From: Hofstenia miamia
Lineage: Eukaryota > Xenacoelomorpha > Acoela
Length of the DNA stretch: 64,000 bases
Direction: 5' to 3'
Assembly (NCBI GenBank): GCA_004352715.1
Contig: SCFE01000076.1
Location: forward strand, 1,064,490 to 1,128,489
Position numbers and translations under genes: made by a program
Notes under the pieces: model-generated
What the model was told of the DNA's origin: nothing
The model's database searches: none
What the model saw: only the letters and a program-made list of their open reading frames with translations
In this document: piece after piece, positions 37,110-48,580 of the stretch
How positions within the stretch are numbered: position 1 is the stretch's first letter
Layout: every line of letters begins with the position of its first letter

Positions 37110-39125
37110 AATGTGGACGTACATGGTTGATAGAAGATTTTTTATTTCAGCTTTGACAAATGTTGATGTATTAGAGGAAAATGGTTGTTTGCGTTGTCAC
37201 TTAGTTTCTTTTAGTGATGAAAGTGTTGTTTACAAATACAATTTTATAGAACATCAATTTCTAATGATATAGCAAAGCTATATTGTTAATATGGCATATT
37301 TTTGCACATTGTATGTTGATTTGATAGAGCAGTAGTTAAGAATACTCATGGCATATGTTAGGTCGGGGATATTGACAGGGTATTGTAGTGACGACATGGA
37401 AATTGCTTAGCCATGTACTTGCTATAGTGACTCACTTATTTATGGGACCTAATTTAGTTTGCAAGTTTCATTTTACTTTATTATATGCACTTCTATTTTT
37501 TGTTGATATATGTAATTTTTAGCTATCACATTGTAATTAATATGTTGGTGACTAATGAATAATCTTTCCTATAATATACATGACATTGTTAGCAGGGGAG
37601 GGGTCTACTTTGCGTTTGTGACTAATAATGTTCTTTTAGATAAAAAAATTCCCTACGTTTCTATTGCTTTGCTAGTCTGCATACAAATTCGTTATTTTCT
37701 AAACATTACATGCAAAGGGTTACATTTCGTTCTGCAAATACGCTATTTTTCATTGCAAAAATTCTCATGCTTAATTCAGTTTTTGCTAATACAAAACATA
37801 AAAAAATATGCGCCATAAATAAACTTTACATGCGTGTGAAATATGGAATTACATGCTAAAGGCAATTTCGTTTTCTGAAAAATTATACTTGTGATGCTAT
37901 TAGCAAGATTTATACATATACATGCTTTCATTAGAACACAATTATGATATTAGTTTTACAAGGTGATCTTCTCTGCATTTCTTTTGGTTTATATGGATTT
38001 TTGGGGTTGTACATGTTTGCTGACTATTTACATCATTTGTCGACTTACACATCTTTTTCAGTTTAATTGCTTTACGACTCTTGCATGGTTGTATACATTA
38101 CATGGGTTATCTACTTATTCACTTGGTATGGAATTAATGTAATTTCTTATCCACTTGTATTGTAGTTGGCATAGAAATGGTGACACAAACTCGTTATTCA
38201 TAGCCTTGTAGTTGATGTCTGCAACACAATTGATTCTTCACATGGCTCGCTAAATTAGTCACAATTCCATCCCGCATTCCCATTTGTAAACGGATTCACT
38301 TGTAAATTCATAGACCTACATGATAAATATTTTGTATTAATTAATAACAAACGTTTACGAAAAATTTGAGAGCTAGAAACCACTAATAAATGTAAAAAAG
38401 TACAAAATAATATTTCAAAACACAGCAAAATCAATGTGTAATTTAGTTTCAGTCAGTTGCAATTTAAAAAATAGAAAAATTTAAACACATGCGATTAAAA
38501 CAAGATCAATACAGAAAAAATCGTTTAAAAGTGGAAATGTAAAAAACATGAAATGCTATAATATACATGGGTTATGAATCAAAAGTATCGACATACCTTG
38601 ATACTTTCCATAGCGGAAAAAGAGCAAAGCAAATCAATGACTATTCATCTTCACAGGTCAGATTAAAGGCAATGTGTTTTGGACGATTTCAAATACATCT
38701 GCGCAATTTCAACAAAAAGCGTTCACCACATTTGATAGCAATTGATTGACAGGTGTTAATTTAGCGGCATAATCCATTAATTCATGAATAATGTGGGCGT
38801 GATTACAGAATGTGGTTATTCACGCATCACATAATCAAACTATCAATAATTTTAGAATTTACATGTGTGCGTGTTGGAGAATTAGAAGTATCATTAAAAT
38901 ACATAATTTTATAATTATTTGCTTTTGAAAATGGTAAAAATATCCATGAATGGTGTATTAAGGACAAAACACAAACTACAAGTTAAAAAAAGTTTACATG
39001 GGCGAATACACTTTCATCTTTCATTCTTTCACGTGTTAATACATTAGCCCTAGTATATTATTTGATTGGTTTAGATATTGACGCCCTCGAATAAATGAGT
39101 GATAATTTTAAATCTAATCACACTT
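37110..39125. other. Unassigned AT-rich intergenic DNA
   Basis: No gene or element recognised. Repeated short phrases such as ttacatg and cacttgtat occur, but there is no defined repeat unit. Confidence 0.4.
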
Positions 39126-39136
39126 GCCTAACAACA

Positions 39137-40350
39137 ATGGTGAGAAAAGCTGCAAATATCACCGCGAGCAGGCGGTCCTTGCGAGCGCGCTGTGCTTACC
39201 ACGCTTAACGCTACGTCGCTCATTGCGTTACCTGAAGAGGAGTTAACCAAAAGTAAATTATTAGCTCCTCTCAAGAATCTCGGCAGAGATGAACTAATTA
39301 TCCTGTTCAACATGCTAGCAGCCATCAAAGAAACTCCTTCTGAATCCACCAACAAAACTACTCAAGTAACTCCAGAAATAAATCATGTGCCGTCTCAAAC
39401 ACAAAAGAAGATACAACGCCCAAAACACTTGAGAGCAGAAGCTGAATTTCTTGCCATCGGATCATCAATGTACCGTCATCTGAAAGCTCCGGGCTTACTA
39501 AGAACTGCTACATGTGTTCATTCATATCCGGGAGCCACCATTGAAGACAGCTGATTTAATTCCGCTTTATCCCGAATCGAACAATGTAATGAGAATTCTC
39601 ATTACAATAGGAAGAAACGACTTAATGCAAAAGAAAGATTTTACAGATAAGTATAAGAAATTAATTAATGTTATTAAAACTAAATTTAGTTCAGCTAAAG
39701 TTTTCCTTGGTGAAGTTGCTCATTTTCCTAAGGACGAGGTGTTAAACAAAAAATCCGCTGAACTAAATTTACTTATTAAACAAGCTGTTAAATTATACCG
39801 TTTTCGACAACTCTAACTGTTTTTATTTAGGATCTTCTGTTGATAGAAGTTTATTCACGAAAAATGGAATCCACTACACTAAACAAGGTTATGCAACGCT
39901 TGCACGCTCCATCAAATTCTTTTTTAACACGCCGCCGAACCGCGTATTTAATCAGCGATTACGTGATGAAAAGACCCACACCGCCAGCTCAAAATCTTTT
40001 ATCTTACCGTTTCCGCCTCAACACCGGTTCTCAAACGCACGCCAACCATTTTTACAAACGCCGCCCAACACCTTTGAACAATCCCCGCCAAAACATGCCT
40101 TACTTTCACCNACACCGCCAGCTCGAAATCTTTTATCTTACCGTTTCCGCCTCAACACCGGTTCTCAAACGCACGCCAACCATTTTTACAAACGCCGCCC
40201 AACACCTTTGAACAATCCCCGCCAAAACATGCCTTACTTTCACCGCCAATAAACATGCGACGAAGTTATGCCGATATTCTCCTCTCAACACCACCGCCGT
40301 TATCACCCGCCGAGATTCAGAGGATTAGAAACTTTCTTAGACTTTTCTAA
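39137..40350 (+). pseudogene. CR1-like LINE ORF1 with SGNH/GDSL esterase domain
   Basis: From the ATG at 39137 the + strand encodes a basic N-terminus, then (one frame over) LPEEELTKSKLLAPLKNLGR and a linker. A SGNH hydrolase domain follows in three frames. Block I is LAIGSSMYRHL with GSS for GDS, block III is ITIGRND (GxND), and block V is NGIHYTKQGY carrying the His. A proline-rich tail leads to RRSYADIL, PPPLSPAEIQRIRNFLRLF and a TAA at 40348-40350. Esterase domains are known in ORF1 of CR1/L2-clade LINEs. Frameshifts near 39190, 39550 and 39790 break it. 39978-40110 and 40112-40244 are a duplicated contig overlap around the single N at 40111. Confidence 0.8.
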
Positions 40351-40476
40351 TGATGGTAAATTTTATTTTTAATTATTCTTAACTCAAAATTCAATATTAC
40401 CTGTATTAGAGAAACCTTACCTATATATAAACATAATTTAAGAAACAGCATAAATACATGCAAGATATTTAAAAAA

Positions 40477-40658
40477 ATGATTTTCATTAAAACAACAAAA
40501 CATTCTTTATTCTACTTTCTAGTACTAACAATAATGTTACTTATATCCGGCATCGAGATTAATCCCGGGCCTTCCAAAGCCAATAATATTTATGAATACT
40601 CAGAATTATCAAACATAATGCATTCAACTAATTCTTTTAAAAATATTCACATAAATTT
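40477..40658 (+). pseudogene. CR1-like LINE ORF2, N-terminal piece with 2A-like motif
   Basis: The frame starts with ATG 126 nt after ORF1. A hydrophobic segment (HSLFYFLVLTIMLLIS) runs straight into GIEINPGP, matching the 2A-like D(V/I)ExNPGP motif known at the start of ORFs in several LINE families, but with Gly where Asp is usual. After a linker the frame reaches FKNIHIN, where the endonuclease domain should begin, and is then lost in a 1000-N gap (40659-41658). Confidence 0.75.
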
Positions 40659-41658
40659 NNNNNNNNNNNNNNNNNNNNNNNNNNNNNNNNNNNNNNNNNN
40701 NNNNNNNNNNNNNNNNNNNNNNNNNNNNNNNNNNNNNNNNNNNNNNNNNNNNNNNNNNNNNNNNNNNNNNNNNNNNNNNNNNNNNNNNNNNNNNNNNNNN
40801 NNNNNNNNNNNNNNNNNNNNNNNNNNNNNNNNNNNNNNNNNNNNNNNNNNNNNNNNNNNNNNNNNNNNNNNNNNNNNNNNNNNNNNNNNNNNNNNNNNNN
40901 NNNNNNNNNNNNNNNNNNNNNNNNNNNNNNNNNNNNNNNNNNNNNNNNNNNNNNNNNNNNNNNNNNNNNNNNNNNNNNNNNNNNNNNNNNNNNNNNNNNN
41001 NNNNNNNNNNNNNNNNNNNNNNNNNNNNNNNNNNNNNNNNNNNNNNNNNNNNNNNNNNNNNNNNNNNNNNNNNNNNNNNNNNNNNNNNNNNNNNNNNNNN
41101 NNNNNNNNNNNNNNNNNNNNNNNNNNNNNNNNNNNNNNNNNNNNNNNNNNNNNNNNNNNNNNNNNNNNNNNNNNNNNNNNNNNNNNNNNNNNNNNNNNNN
41201 NNNNNNNNNNNNNNNNNNNNNNNNNNNNNNNNNNNNNNNNNNNNNNNNNNNNNNNNNNNNNNNNNNNNNNNNNNNNNNNNNNNNNNNNNNNNNNNNNNNN
41301 NNNNNNNNNNNNNNNNNNNNNNNNNNNNNNNNNNNNNNNNNNNNNNNNNNNNNNNNNNNNNNNNNNNNNNNNNNNNNNNNNNNNNNNNNNNNNNNNNNNN
41401 NNNNNNNNNNNNNNNNNNNNNNNNNNNNNNNNNNNNNNNNNNNNNNNNNNNNNNNNNNNNNNNNNNNNNNNNNNNNNNNNNNNNNNNNNNNNNNNNNNNN
41501 NNNNNNNNNNNNNNNNNNNNNNNNNNNNNNNNNNNNNNNNNNNNNNNNNNNNNNNNNNNNNNNNNNNNNNNNNNNNNNNNNNNNNNNNNNNNNNNNNNNN
41601 NNNNNNNNNNNNNNNNNNNNNNNNNNNNNNNNNNNNNNNNNNNNNNNNNNNNNNNNNN
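40659..41658. other. Sequence gap (1000 N)
   Basis: Exactly 1000 Ns, as at 42804-43803 and 44851-45850. The uniform size suggests a placeholder of unknown true length. Confidence 0.95.
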
Positions 41659-42260
41659 AAAGTTTACATCTTTGGATAGAAAAACACTATTCCAAGATTC
41701 ATTTTCTAAGCTAGTTTTTAGAATTTTTATTAATGCTGGGTCTCTTTCACGAAACTCTACCCAAGTTCTTGTGTTTGTATTCTCCATATTGATAGATGAA
41801 AAGCAAGTAATGATACAATGGTCAGAACAGGGACATTCACTGCAGGCATACTTGTAATGGTTAACATTTTCAACGAGAAAGTAATCAATGTTGAAGATTT
41901 GTTATTCAGTCTTGTCAGTATATTGGAATTAATTGTGTTAAGATCAACAGCATCTAGTAAATAATTTAATTGATCTTTTTCAGCATTCTTCAGATAGTTG
42001 ATATTCCAGTCGCCCATTACTATTAATGGCTTGTTTTCTTTTAGAGAACATTTTAATTCGTTTTCAATTTCTGTAATAAATTCGTTAATCTGATTTTTAC
42101 TGGGACAGTAAGAGATATTAATTAGTTGATGAATGTTTTTTTCATGTTTTTTTGCGGAAAGCATATTTCGATCCACAGACTCTCAAAATTTCTCAACAAT
42201 CTTAAATCAGGTCTCTCTCTGGGCTTAAAGTGTTTTGGAATTAACAACATCACAGTAGTA
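41659..42260 (-). pseudogene. LINE endonuclease fragment on the opposite strand
   Basis: On the - strand the reading starts at FESLWIEICFP near 42200. After a frameshift it gives INISYCPSKNQINEFITEIE and PLIVMGDWNINYL, where GDWN is the APE-type endonuclease Asp/Asn motif. A further shift near 41890 leads to YACSECPCSDHCIIT, with the catalytic SDH. NTNTRTWVEFRERDPALIKI follows before the gap. The 5' part is missing and the 3' part enters the N run. It faces the + strand CR1-like element across the gap, so this may be an inverted copy of the same family. Confidence 0.8.
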
Positions 42261-42267
42261 TATATAT

Positions 42268-42545
42268 AAGCGTAGGAGATCCCACTTTTTTCTGATTGGT
42301 CGAGAGGTCGAGCATAGGAGATCCCANNNNNNNNNNNNNNNNNNNNNNNNNNNNNNNNNNNNNNNNNNNNNNNNNNNNNNNNNNNNNNNNNNNNNNNNNN
42401 NNNNNNNNNNNNNNNNNNNNNNNNNNNNNNNNNNNNNNNNNNNNNNNNNNNNNNNTGGTCGAGAGGTCGAGCATAGGAGATCCCACTTTTTTCTGATTGG
42501 TCGAGAGGCCGCGGCAAGGAGATCCCACTTTTTTCTGATTAGTCG
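42268..42545. repeat. 42-bp minisatellite containing ATTGG (CCAAT) boxes
   Basis: Tandem units start ggagatcccacttttttctg, continue attggtcgagaggtcgagca and end in ta. At least four full or partial units are visible around a sized 129-N gap (42327-42455) that probably holds about three more. The last visible units carry GGCCGCGGCAA or ATTAGTC variants. Each unit holds an inverted CCAAT pentamer. Confidence 0.85.
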
Positions 42546-42669
42546 AGAGGGGTGGCCTTTGATCTGAGATGTTGTGGATATTGCGGGGGTGTTTTACTGA
42601 CGTCATGGATGTAATTTTACTAGTTTTTGTGTTATTTATGTGGTATAATTTAGTTTTCATTTTTTAACT

Positions 42670-42803
42670 ATTTTAGTTTTTACTTTCCCACATAATTACA
42701 TTTTTTACTTTCCCACATTACCTTACATTTTTTAATTTCCCACATTAACATACATTTTTTTAGTTTTACTTTCCCACATTAACTTACATTTTTTAATTTC
42801 CCA
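42670..42803. repeat. Tandem tttcccacatta...cattttttaa repeat running into a gap
   Basis: Phrases tttcccacatta and acttacattttttaa alternate in about 26-28-base units until the 1000-N gap at 42804. The repeat is the likely cause of the assembly break. Confidence 0.8.
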
Positions 42804-43803
42804 NNNNNNNNNNNNNNNNNNNNNNNNNNNNNNNNNNNNNNNNNNNNNNNNNNNNNNNNNNNNNNNNNNNNNNNNNNNNNNNNNNNNNNNNNNNNNNNNN
42901 NNNNNNNNNNNNNNNNNNNNNNNNNNNNNNNNNNNNNNNNNNNNNNNNNNNNNNNNNNNNNNNNNNNNNNNNNNNNNNNNNNNNNNNNNNNNNNNNNNNN
43001 NNNNNNNNNNNNNNNNNNNNNNNNNNNNNNNNNNNNNNNNNNNNNNNNNNNNNNNNNNNNNNNNNNNNNNNNNNNNNNNNNNNNNNNNNNNNNNNNNNNN
43101 NNNNNNNNNNNNNNNNNNNNNNNNNNNNNNNNNNNNNNNNNNNNNNNNNNNNNNNNNNNNNNNNNNNNNNNNNNNNNNNNNNNNNNNNNNNNNNNNNNNN
43201 NNNNNNNNNNNNNNNNNNNNNNNNNNNNNNNNNNNNNNNNNNNNNNNNNNNNNNNNNNNNNNNNNNNNNNNNNNNNNNNNNNNNNNNNNNNNNNNNNNNN
43301 NNNNNNNNNNNNNNNNNNNNNNNNNNNNNNNNNNNNNNNNNNNNNNNNNNNNNNNNNNNNNNNNNNNNNNNNNNNNNNNNNNNNNNNNNNNNNNNNNNNN
43401 NNNNNNNNNNNNNNNNNNNNNNNNNNNNNNNNNNNNNNNNNNNNNNNNNNNNNNNNNNNNNNNNNNNNNNNNNNNNNNNNNNNNNNNNNNNNNNNNNNNN
43501 NNNNNNNNNNNNNNNNNNNNNNNNNNNNNNNNNNNNNNNNNNNNNNNNNNNNNNNNNNNNNNNNNNNNNNNNNNNNNNNNNNNNNNNNNNNNNNNNNNNN
43601 NNNNNNNNNNNNNNNNNNNNNNNNNNNNNNNNNNNNNNNNNNNNNNNNNNNNNNNNNNNNNNNNNNNNNNNNNNNNNNNNNNNNNNNNNNNNNNNNNNNN
43701 NNNNNNNNNNNNNNNNNNNNNNNNNNNNNNNNNNNNNNNNNNNNNNNNNNNNNNNNNNNNNNNNNNNNNNNNNNNNNNNNNNNNNNNNNNNNNNNNNNNN
43801 NNN
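42804..43803. other. Sequence gap (1000 N)
   Basis: Placeholder gap between the tandem repeat and the left end of transposon copy A. Confidence 0.95.
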
Positions 43804-44850
43804 TTGTATTCTTTTTGTAATTGTTTGGATAATTTAAAAAAACAATATAGTGTCAATTTGTTGGATATAAACAGTTTGGCAGGTTTATGCCTAATATGTT
43901 TGCAATAAAAAATATTATAAATTGTCCAAGAATGTAGCGATTTGCAGTGAATTTGATCATTATCATTTAAACTTCCAAAAAGCTAGCTCCCTATGTAAGT
44001 TAAATTTCTATTTTCTGTAATTAATCAACAATGAGTGTAGTGACTAAAACAGGTTGTCAAACAAGATAGTCTCTCAGCATTTGGTTGTTCGGAGAGATGA
44101 TTACTGGACTTGATAGCAACCAATTACCTACCAACCATCAAGATTATGTCGCATTTTTGGTCGCTTCAAGAAAAACTGGCCTTCTATTGACAAAGGCAAA
44201 TTTGATCCAATAGTTACAAGTCTTGATGACAATGAAGTAATTTGGTTTAACAACAACCAAAACTCTGCTGTAACCTTTCTTCACAGTAAACTGATGGACA
44301 AACAACCGAGAGACGACTATTTGGAGTTCATTAGGTTAGCTCTCATCACGCTTGGAGAAGATGTGGCAGAAGCCGCAGGACATGCTAACTTCAGCCCCCT
44401 GGTCCATACCATCGTACACGGTGGATGGCAAAGGGCATTTATTATTCTAAAGATCTTCTGTTTCCGAGGCCAGTTTCAACTAACTGCACATGAAAGCCAG
44501 TCTCTAAGACGCATCTGTCTTTTCACAATCATTCACTGCAAGTGATGCTTGTAATGCACCTTCAAATGACCTAAAACTCCTTCAGGCTTTGGAAGACTAC
44601 TCAGAAGTTGATTCGAGAGTTGCCAAGAAAGGGTTGTCAAAATTAAGAGGCCATCTCTGGTACCTAAGCGAGGATTTGGTTGCACTGGCTCTTTACTCTG
44701 ATGCAGTTGCAGCAGAAGAGAAGAAGAATATTGTACTTGCCTTACAGAAGTCAGAAATGAAGGAAGATGCCAGAAGAGTTCACGTCTCTGCTAATCACTT
44801 ATTCAAAGAGAGGCAGCTAGCAGAGTTTGCAACAAGGCGATCTCTCAACC
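43804..44850 (+). pseudogene. DNA transposon copy A, internally deleted (hAT-like transposase family)
   Basis: 43804-44140 matches the reverse complement of 56880-57210 closely. It covers the 5' flank, ATG 44031 and SLSIWLFGEMITGLDSNQLP. Immediately after the PTNHQ codons the sequence jumps to FGRFKKNWPSIDKGKFDP, which in copy B lies several hundred codons later, so the middle is deleted. It then continues VIWFNNNQNSAVTFLHSKLM, RDDYLEFIRLALITLGED, HTIVHGGWQRAFIILKIFCF and, after a frameshift, KGLSKLRGHLWYLSEDLVAL before a 1000-N gap. The protein type is a widespread but poorly named transposon-encoded family. Stops and frameshifts show it is dead. Confidence 0.7.
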
Positions 44851-45850
44851 NNNNNNNNNNNNNNNNNNNNNNNNNNNNNNNNNNNNNNNNNNNNNNNNNN
44901 NNNNNNNNNNNNNNNNNNNNNNNNNNNNNNNNNNNNNNNNNNNNNNNNNNNNNNNNNNNNNNNNNNNNNNNNNNNNNNNNNNNNNNNNNNNNNNNNNNNN
45001 NNNNNNNNNNNNNNNNNNNNNNNNNNNNNNNNNNNNNNNNNNNNNNNNNNNNNNNNNNNNNNNNNNNNNNNNNNNNNNNNNNNNNNNNNNNNNNNNNNNN
45101 NNNNNNNNNNNNNNNNNNNNNNNNNNNNNNNNNNNNNNNNNNNNNNNNNNNNNNNNNNNNNNNNNNNNNNNNNNNNNNNNNNNNNNNNNNNNNNNNNNNN
45201 NNNNNNNNNNNNNNNNNNNNNNNNNNNNNNNNNNNNNNNNNNNNNNNNNNNNNNNNNNNNNNNNNNNNNNNNNNNNNNNNNNNNNNNNNNNNNNNNNNNN
45301 NNNNNNNNNNNNNNNNNNNNNNNNNNNNNNNNNNNNNNNNNNNNNNNNNNNNNNNNNNNNNNNNNNNNNNNNNNNNNNNNNNNNNNNNNNNNNNNNNNNN
45401 NNNNNNNNNNNNNNNNNNNNNNNNNNNNNNNNNNNNNNNNNNNNNNNNNNNNNNNNNNNNNNNNNNNNNNNNNNNNNNNNNNNNNNNNNNNNNNNNNNNN
45501 NNNNNNNNNNNNNNNNNNNNNNNNNNNNNNNNNNNNNNNNNNNNNNNNNNNNNNNNNNNNNNNNNNNNNNNNNNNNNNNNNNNNNNNNNNNNNNNNNNNN
45601 NNNNNNNNNNNNNNNNNNNNNNNNNNNNNNNNNNNNNNNNNNNNNNNNNNNNNNNNNNNNNNNNNNNNNNNNNNNNNNNNNNNNNNNNNNNNNNNNNNNN
45701 NNNNNNNNNNNNNNNNNNNNNNNNNNNNNNNNNNNNNNNNNNNNNNNNNNNNNNNNNNNNNNNNNNNNNNNNNNNNNNNNNNNNNNNNNNNNNNNNNNNN
45801 NNNNNNNNNNNNNNNNNNNNNNNNNNNNNNNNNNNNNNNNNNNNNNNNNN
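44851..45850. other. Sequence gap (1000 N)
   Basis: Placeholder gap. The protein types on its two sides differ, so it probably hides an element boundary. Confidence 0.95.
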
Positions 45851-46217
45851 TTCCTCTACCAGGATTGCTAAATGAAGAGATTATCCGCTGGAAGAACCTT
45901 TGTAACAAGATGGAAGCTCCGAAACCGAGAACACTGCAAGCTTCAATATTGAAATGCGATAAGCAGGCTCTTCCGAATGTACACACACTCTTACGCATCA
46001 GGTGCACTCTTCCAGTGACATCGTGTGAATGTGAGTGCTGTGCATCTCCACTTCGCCGTCTATCAAATTACATGAAAGCAAATATGATTGACGATTGATT
46101 GGCGCTCTTACCCTTATGCATGTACATAGTGATATGGTCGGATCATTGGATAAAAAGAAAATCACTCAACTTTTTATCAAACTTCATCCAAAACGAATGG
46201 AGCTGCCTTCTTTGATC
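45851..46217 (+). pseudogene. hAT transposase C-terminal dimerisation domain
   Basis: After the gap the + frame reads PGLLNEEIIRWKNLCNKMEA, then ALPNVHTLLRIRCTLPVTSC, ECECCASPLRRLSNYMKANM. This is the LPVTSCECERSFS..RR dimerisation block of hAT-family proteins (PRKRIR/ZMYM1-like), with CCASP where RSFS is usual. A one-base shift at about 46095 leads to IGALTLMHVHSDM, the next conserved helix, ending at TGA 46215-46217. Only the C-terminus remains here; the rest would be in the gap. Confidence 0.8.
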
Positions 46218-46429
46218 ATCTGACTTTTCTCAGCACTTTTTTATTGTAATAAAAATTTAAAAGCAATGGTCAATTTATCAGTTTTGTTTTGAGGCTACCT
46301 TTTTTAAATATTATTTCATATTTAAATAAAGCTATAGCAAGTTATTGGGCTTGTATAATAATGAAGGAGAGTTTTTCAAAATAAACCAAATGGAAATAAA
46401 TTGGCGTCTTTCACAAAAGTGCTCCCCCT

Positions 46430-46586
46430 CGAAAAATTCCTGGCTACGGGCCTGAAATAAAGCATAACCAGCGTTGCTGAACAGTCTCTCAACCTGATTA
46501 GAAGTTGGCGTGATAAAATCGAGAATTCTTATATATAGAATTAGGCGACATCCAATGCTTCCTAAGTATGTTAGATACCTAATCAT
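46430..46586 (-). pseudogene. Second hAT C-terminal remnant, opposite strand
   Basis: The - strand frame from 46586 includes ILDFITPTSNQVERLFSNAG, the P-S...ER.FS.AG dimerisation motif of Ac/hobo-type hAT transposases. It then passes into ARSQEFFEG, the translation of a repeat end (ggcccgtagccaggaatttt on the - strand). So the remnant is joined to another repeat within 20 codons of its motif. Confidence 0.7.
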
Positions 46587-46772
46587 CGCGCTCTTCTTCT
46601 ATGTCCGGTGTTAAGGTTTTCTTTTGTAAAACATATGACACAAGAATAGTGGCCAGAGATAAGATCAAACCGAAAATGACAACACGTAACTGAATGCATA
46701 AGCATCAACATAATTGGAATAATCTAGATTAATCGAGCACGCTGTTTACGATTAATCTAATCTACTTGACCA

Positions 46773-47541
46773 NNNNNNNNNNNNNNNNNNNNNNNNNNNN
46801 NNNNNNNNNNNNNNNNNNNNNNNNNNNNNNNNNNNNNNNNNNNNNNNNNNNNNNNNNNNNNNNNNNNNNNNNNNNNNNNNNNNNNNNNNNNNNNNNNNNN
46901 NNNNNNNNNNNNNNNNNNNNNNNNNNNNNNNNNNNNNNNNNNNNNNNNNNNNNNNNNNNNNNNNNNNNNNNNNNNNNNNNNNNNNNNNNNNNNNNNNNNN
47001 NNNNNNNNNNNNNNNNNNNNNNNNNNNNNNNNNNNNNNNNNNNNNNNNNNNNNNNNNNNNNNNNNNNNNNNNNNNNNNNNNNNNNNNNNNNNNNNNNNNN
47101 NNNNNNNNNNNNNNNNNNNNNNNNNNNNNNNNNNNNNNNNNNNNNNNNNNNNNNNNNNNNNNNNNNNNNNNNNNNNNNNNNNNNNNNNNNNNNNNNNNNN
47201 NNNNNNNNNNNNNNNNNNNNNNNNNNNNNNNNNNNNNNNNNNNNNNNNNNNNNNNNNNNNNNNNNNNNNNNNNNNNNNNNNNNNNNNNNNNNNNNNNNNN
47301 NNNNNNNNNNNNNNNNNNNNNNNNNNNNNNNNNNNNNNNNNNNNNNNNNNNNNNNNNNNNNNNNNNNNNNNNNNNNNNNNNNNNNNNNNNNNNNNNNNNN
47401 NNNNNNNNNNNNNNNNNNNNNNNNNNNNNNNNNNNNNNNNNNNNNNNNNNNNNNNNNNNNNNNNNNNNNNNNNNNNNNNNNNNNNNNNNNNNNNNNNNNN
47501 NNNNNNNNNNNNNNNNNNNNNNNNNNNNNNNNNNNNNNNNN
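46773..47541. other. Sequence gap (769 N)
   Basis: A sized gap between unassigned stretches; no protein crosses it. Confidence 0.95.
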
Positions 47542-48085
47542 TGTGTGCCTTACTTACGGTGTAATAAATACCAGTCACTAATCGACTTAGTTCTCACTCT
47601 CAATACGTACTGCTTTAGTGTATGAATAAGATAATGTATCACAACCTGACACTAGCTGCTGTTGCGCGAATTAAAAATATCTAATATAAAAATAGAGCAG
47701 CTTCCTACATTTAGTTAAGATACATTTACTCTAATGACTGACACGTAAAAAGGACACAACACTAGCTGCAGACAAAATAAAAGCTATAAACTACGGCAGC
47801 TTCTAGCCTACATATAGATAAAGTATAATTAACACGGTCTCGTTTCGGTCTCTTATGGGTCAAATAATTTCGATCTAAAACAGCATTAATAATCAACATG
47901 CCTACGGTGGCTACCACCAGCCTTTCATGCGCTTGTTACTACATGTAATGCGATCGAGTGGTGGCTAGCTAAGCATGAGAAAAAAACATCCCTATTCCTA
48001 ACCATAACCTATTTGCATGCAATTATCGAGGCTGACATCTAATAACAATCGCTCGCAAACAGCCTTCGATCGTTACACACAACGA
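47542..48085. other. Unassigned interval left of the 131-bp repeat
   Basis: GC somewhat higher than in the surrounding introns. Short inverted pieces such as GGTGGCTACCACC occur (about 47907), and gtggctagctaagcatg appears near 47963. No coding frame seen. Confidence 0.4.
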
Positions 48086-48216
48086 ATGCTTAGCAATGCA
48101 TTTAAGTCTAATAAATAAAACCGCGAAGCAAAGAATAAACCACTAAAGGATAAATTTCCATCATCTTTACAGCGCTTCGTTTCTATTTATATAAAATTTT
48201 ATTAAACATATTTACC
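48086..48216. repeat. 131-bp direct repeat, copy 1 (3' tail of unknown element)
   Basis: Identical except for one base to 50270-50400. On the - strand it begins GGTAAATATG, contains AATAAAA and the TATA-like TATATAAATAG, and ends GCTAAGCAT. It lies downstream of the unknown ORF and is therefore its apparent 3' end. It could be a short LTR or a tail shared with the Tx1-like LINE. Confidence 0.85.
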
Positions 48217-48580
48217 AGATAAACAAGTACCAGTCGCAGATTGATTTCTTATTAAGTTATTTCTGCGTGGTCTACGTGGCTAGCTAAAATTAATGCCGAG
48301 CATAATGTCCACATGCGTTTTGTCAAATTCATTGCGACCAATATTTGCTTTCACAATTTGGCAAAATTATTAAATGCTAATTCTAATTGGAGTTTTACGT
48401 AGTTTTTTCTTTTTTCTTTCTTGCGAATAAATCGATTTAGTAGGATTATGCTATATACCTCCCTCAGCTTGCGTTGATTTTAGAGTTGCTCTCTCTCCAT
48501 GTACTAAGGTATCAGCTCATTTGGTTAGTGTTTCTGCTTTGTCGTCTTCTCAGTTGATTTGCGCAAATCTGTTTGTTTTG

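Noticed and set aside
42250-46098. Long open frames crossing the N gaps
   Set aside because: Their length is made of undetermined residues; only the flanking real sequence was interpreted.
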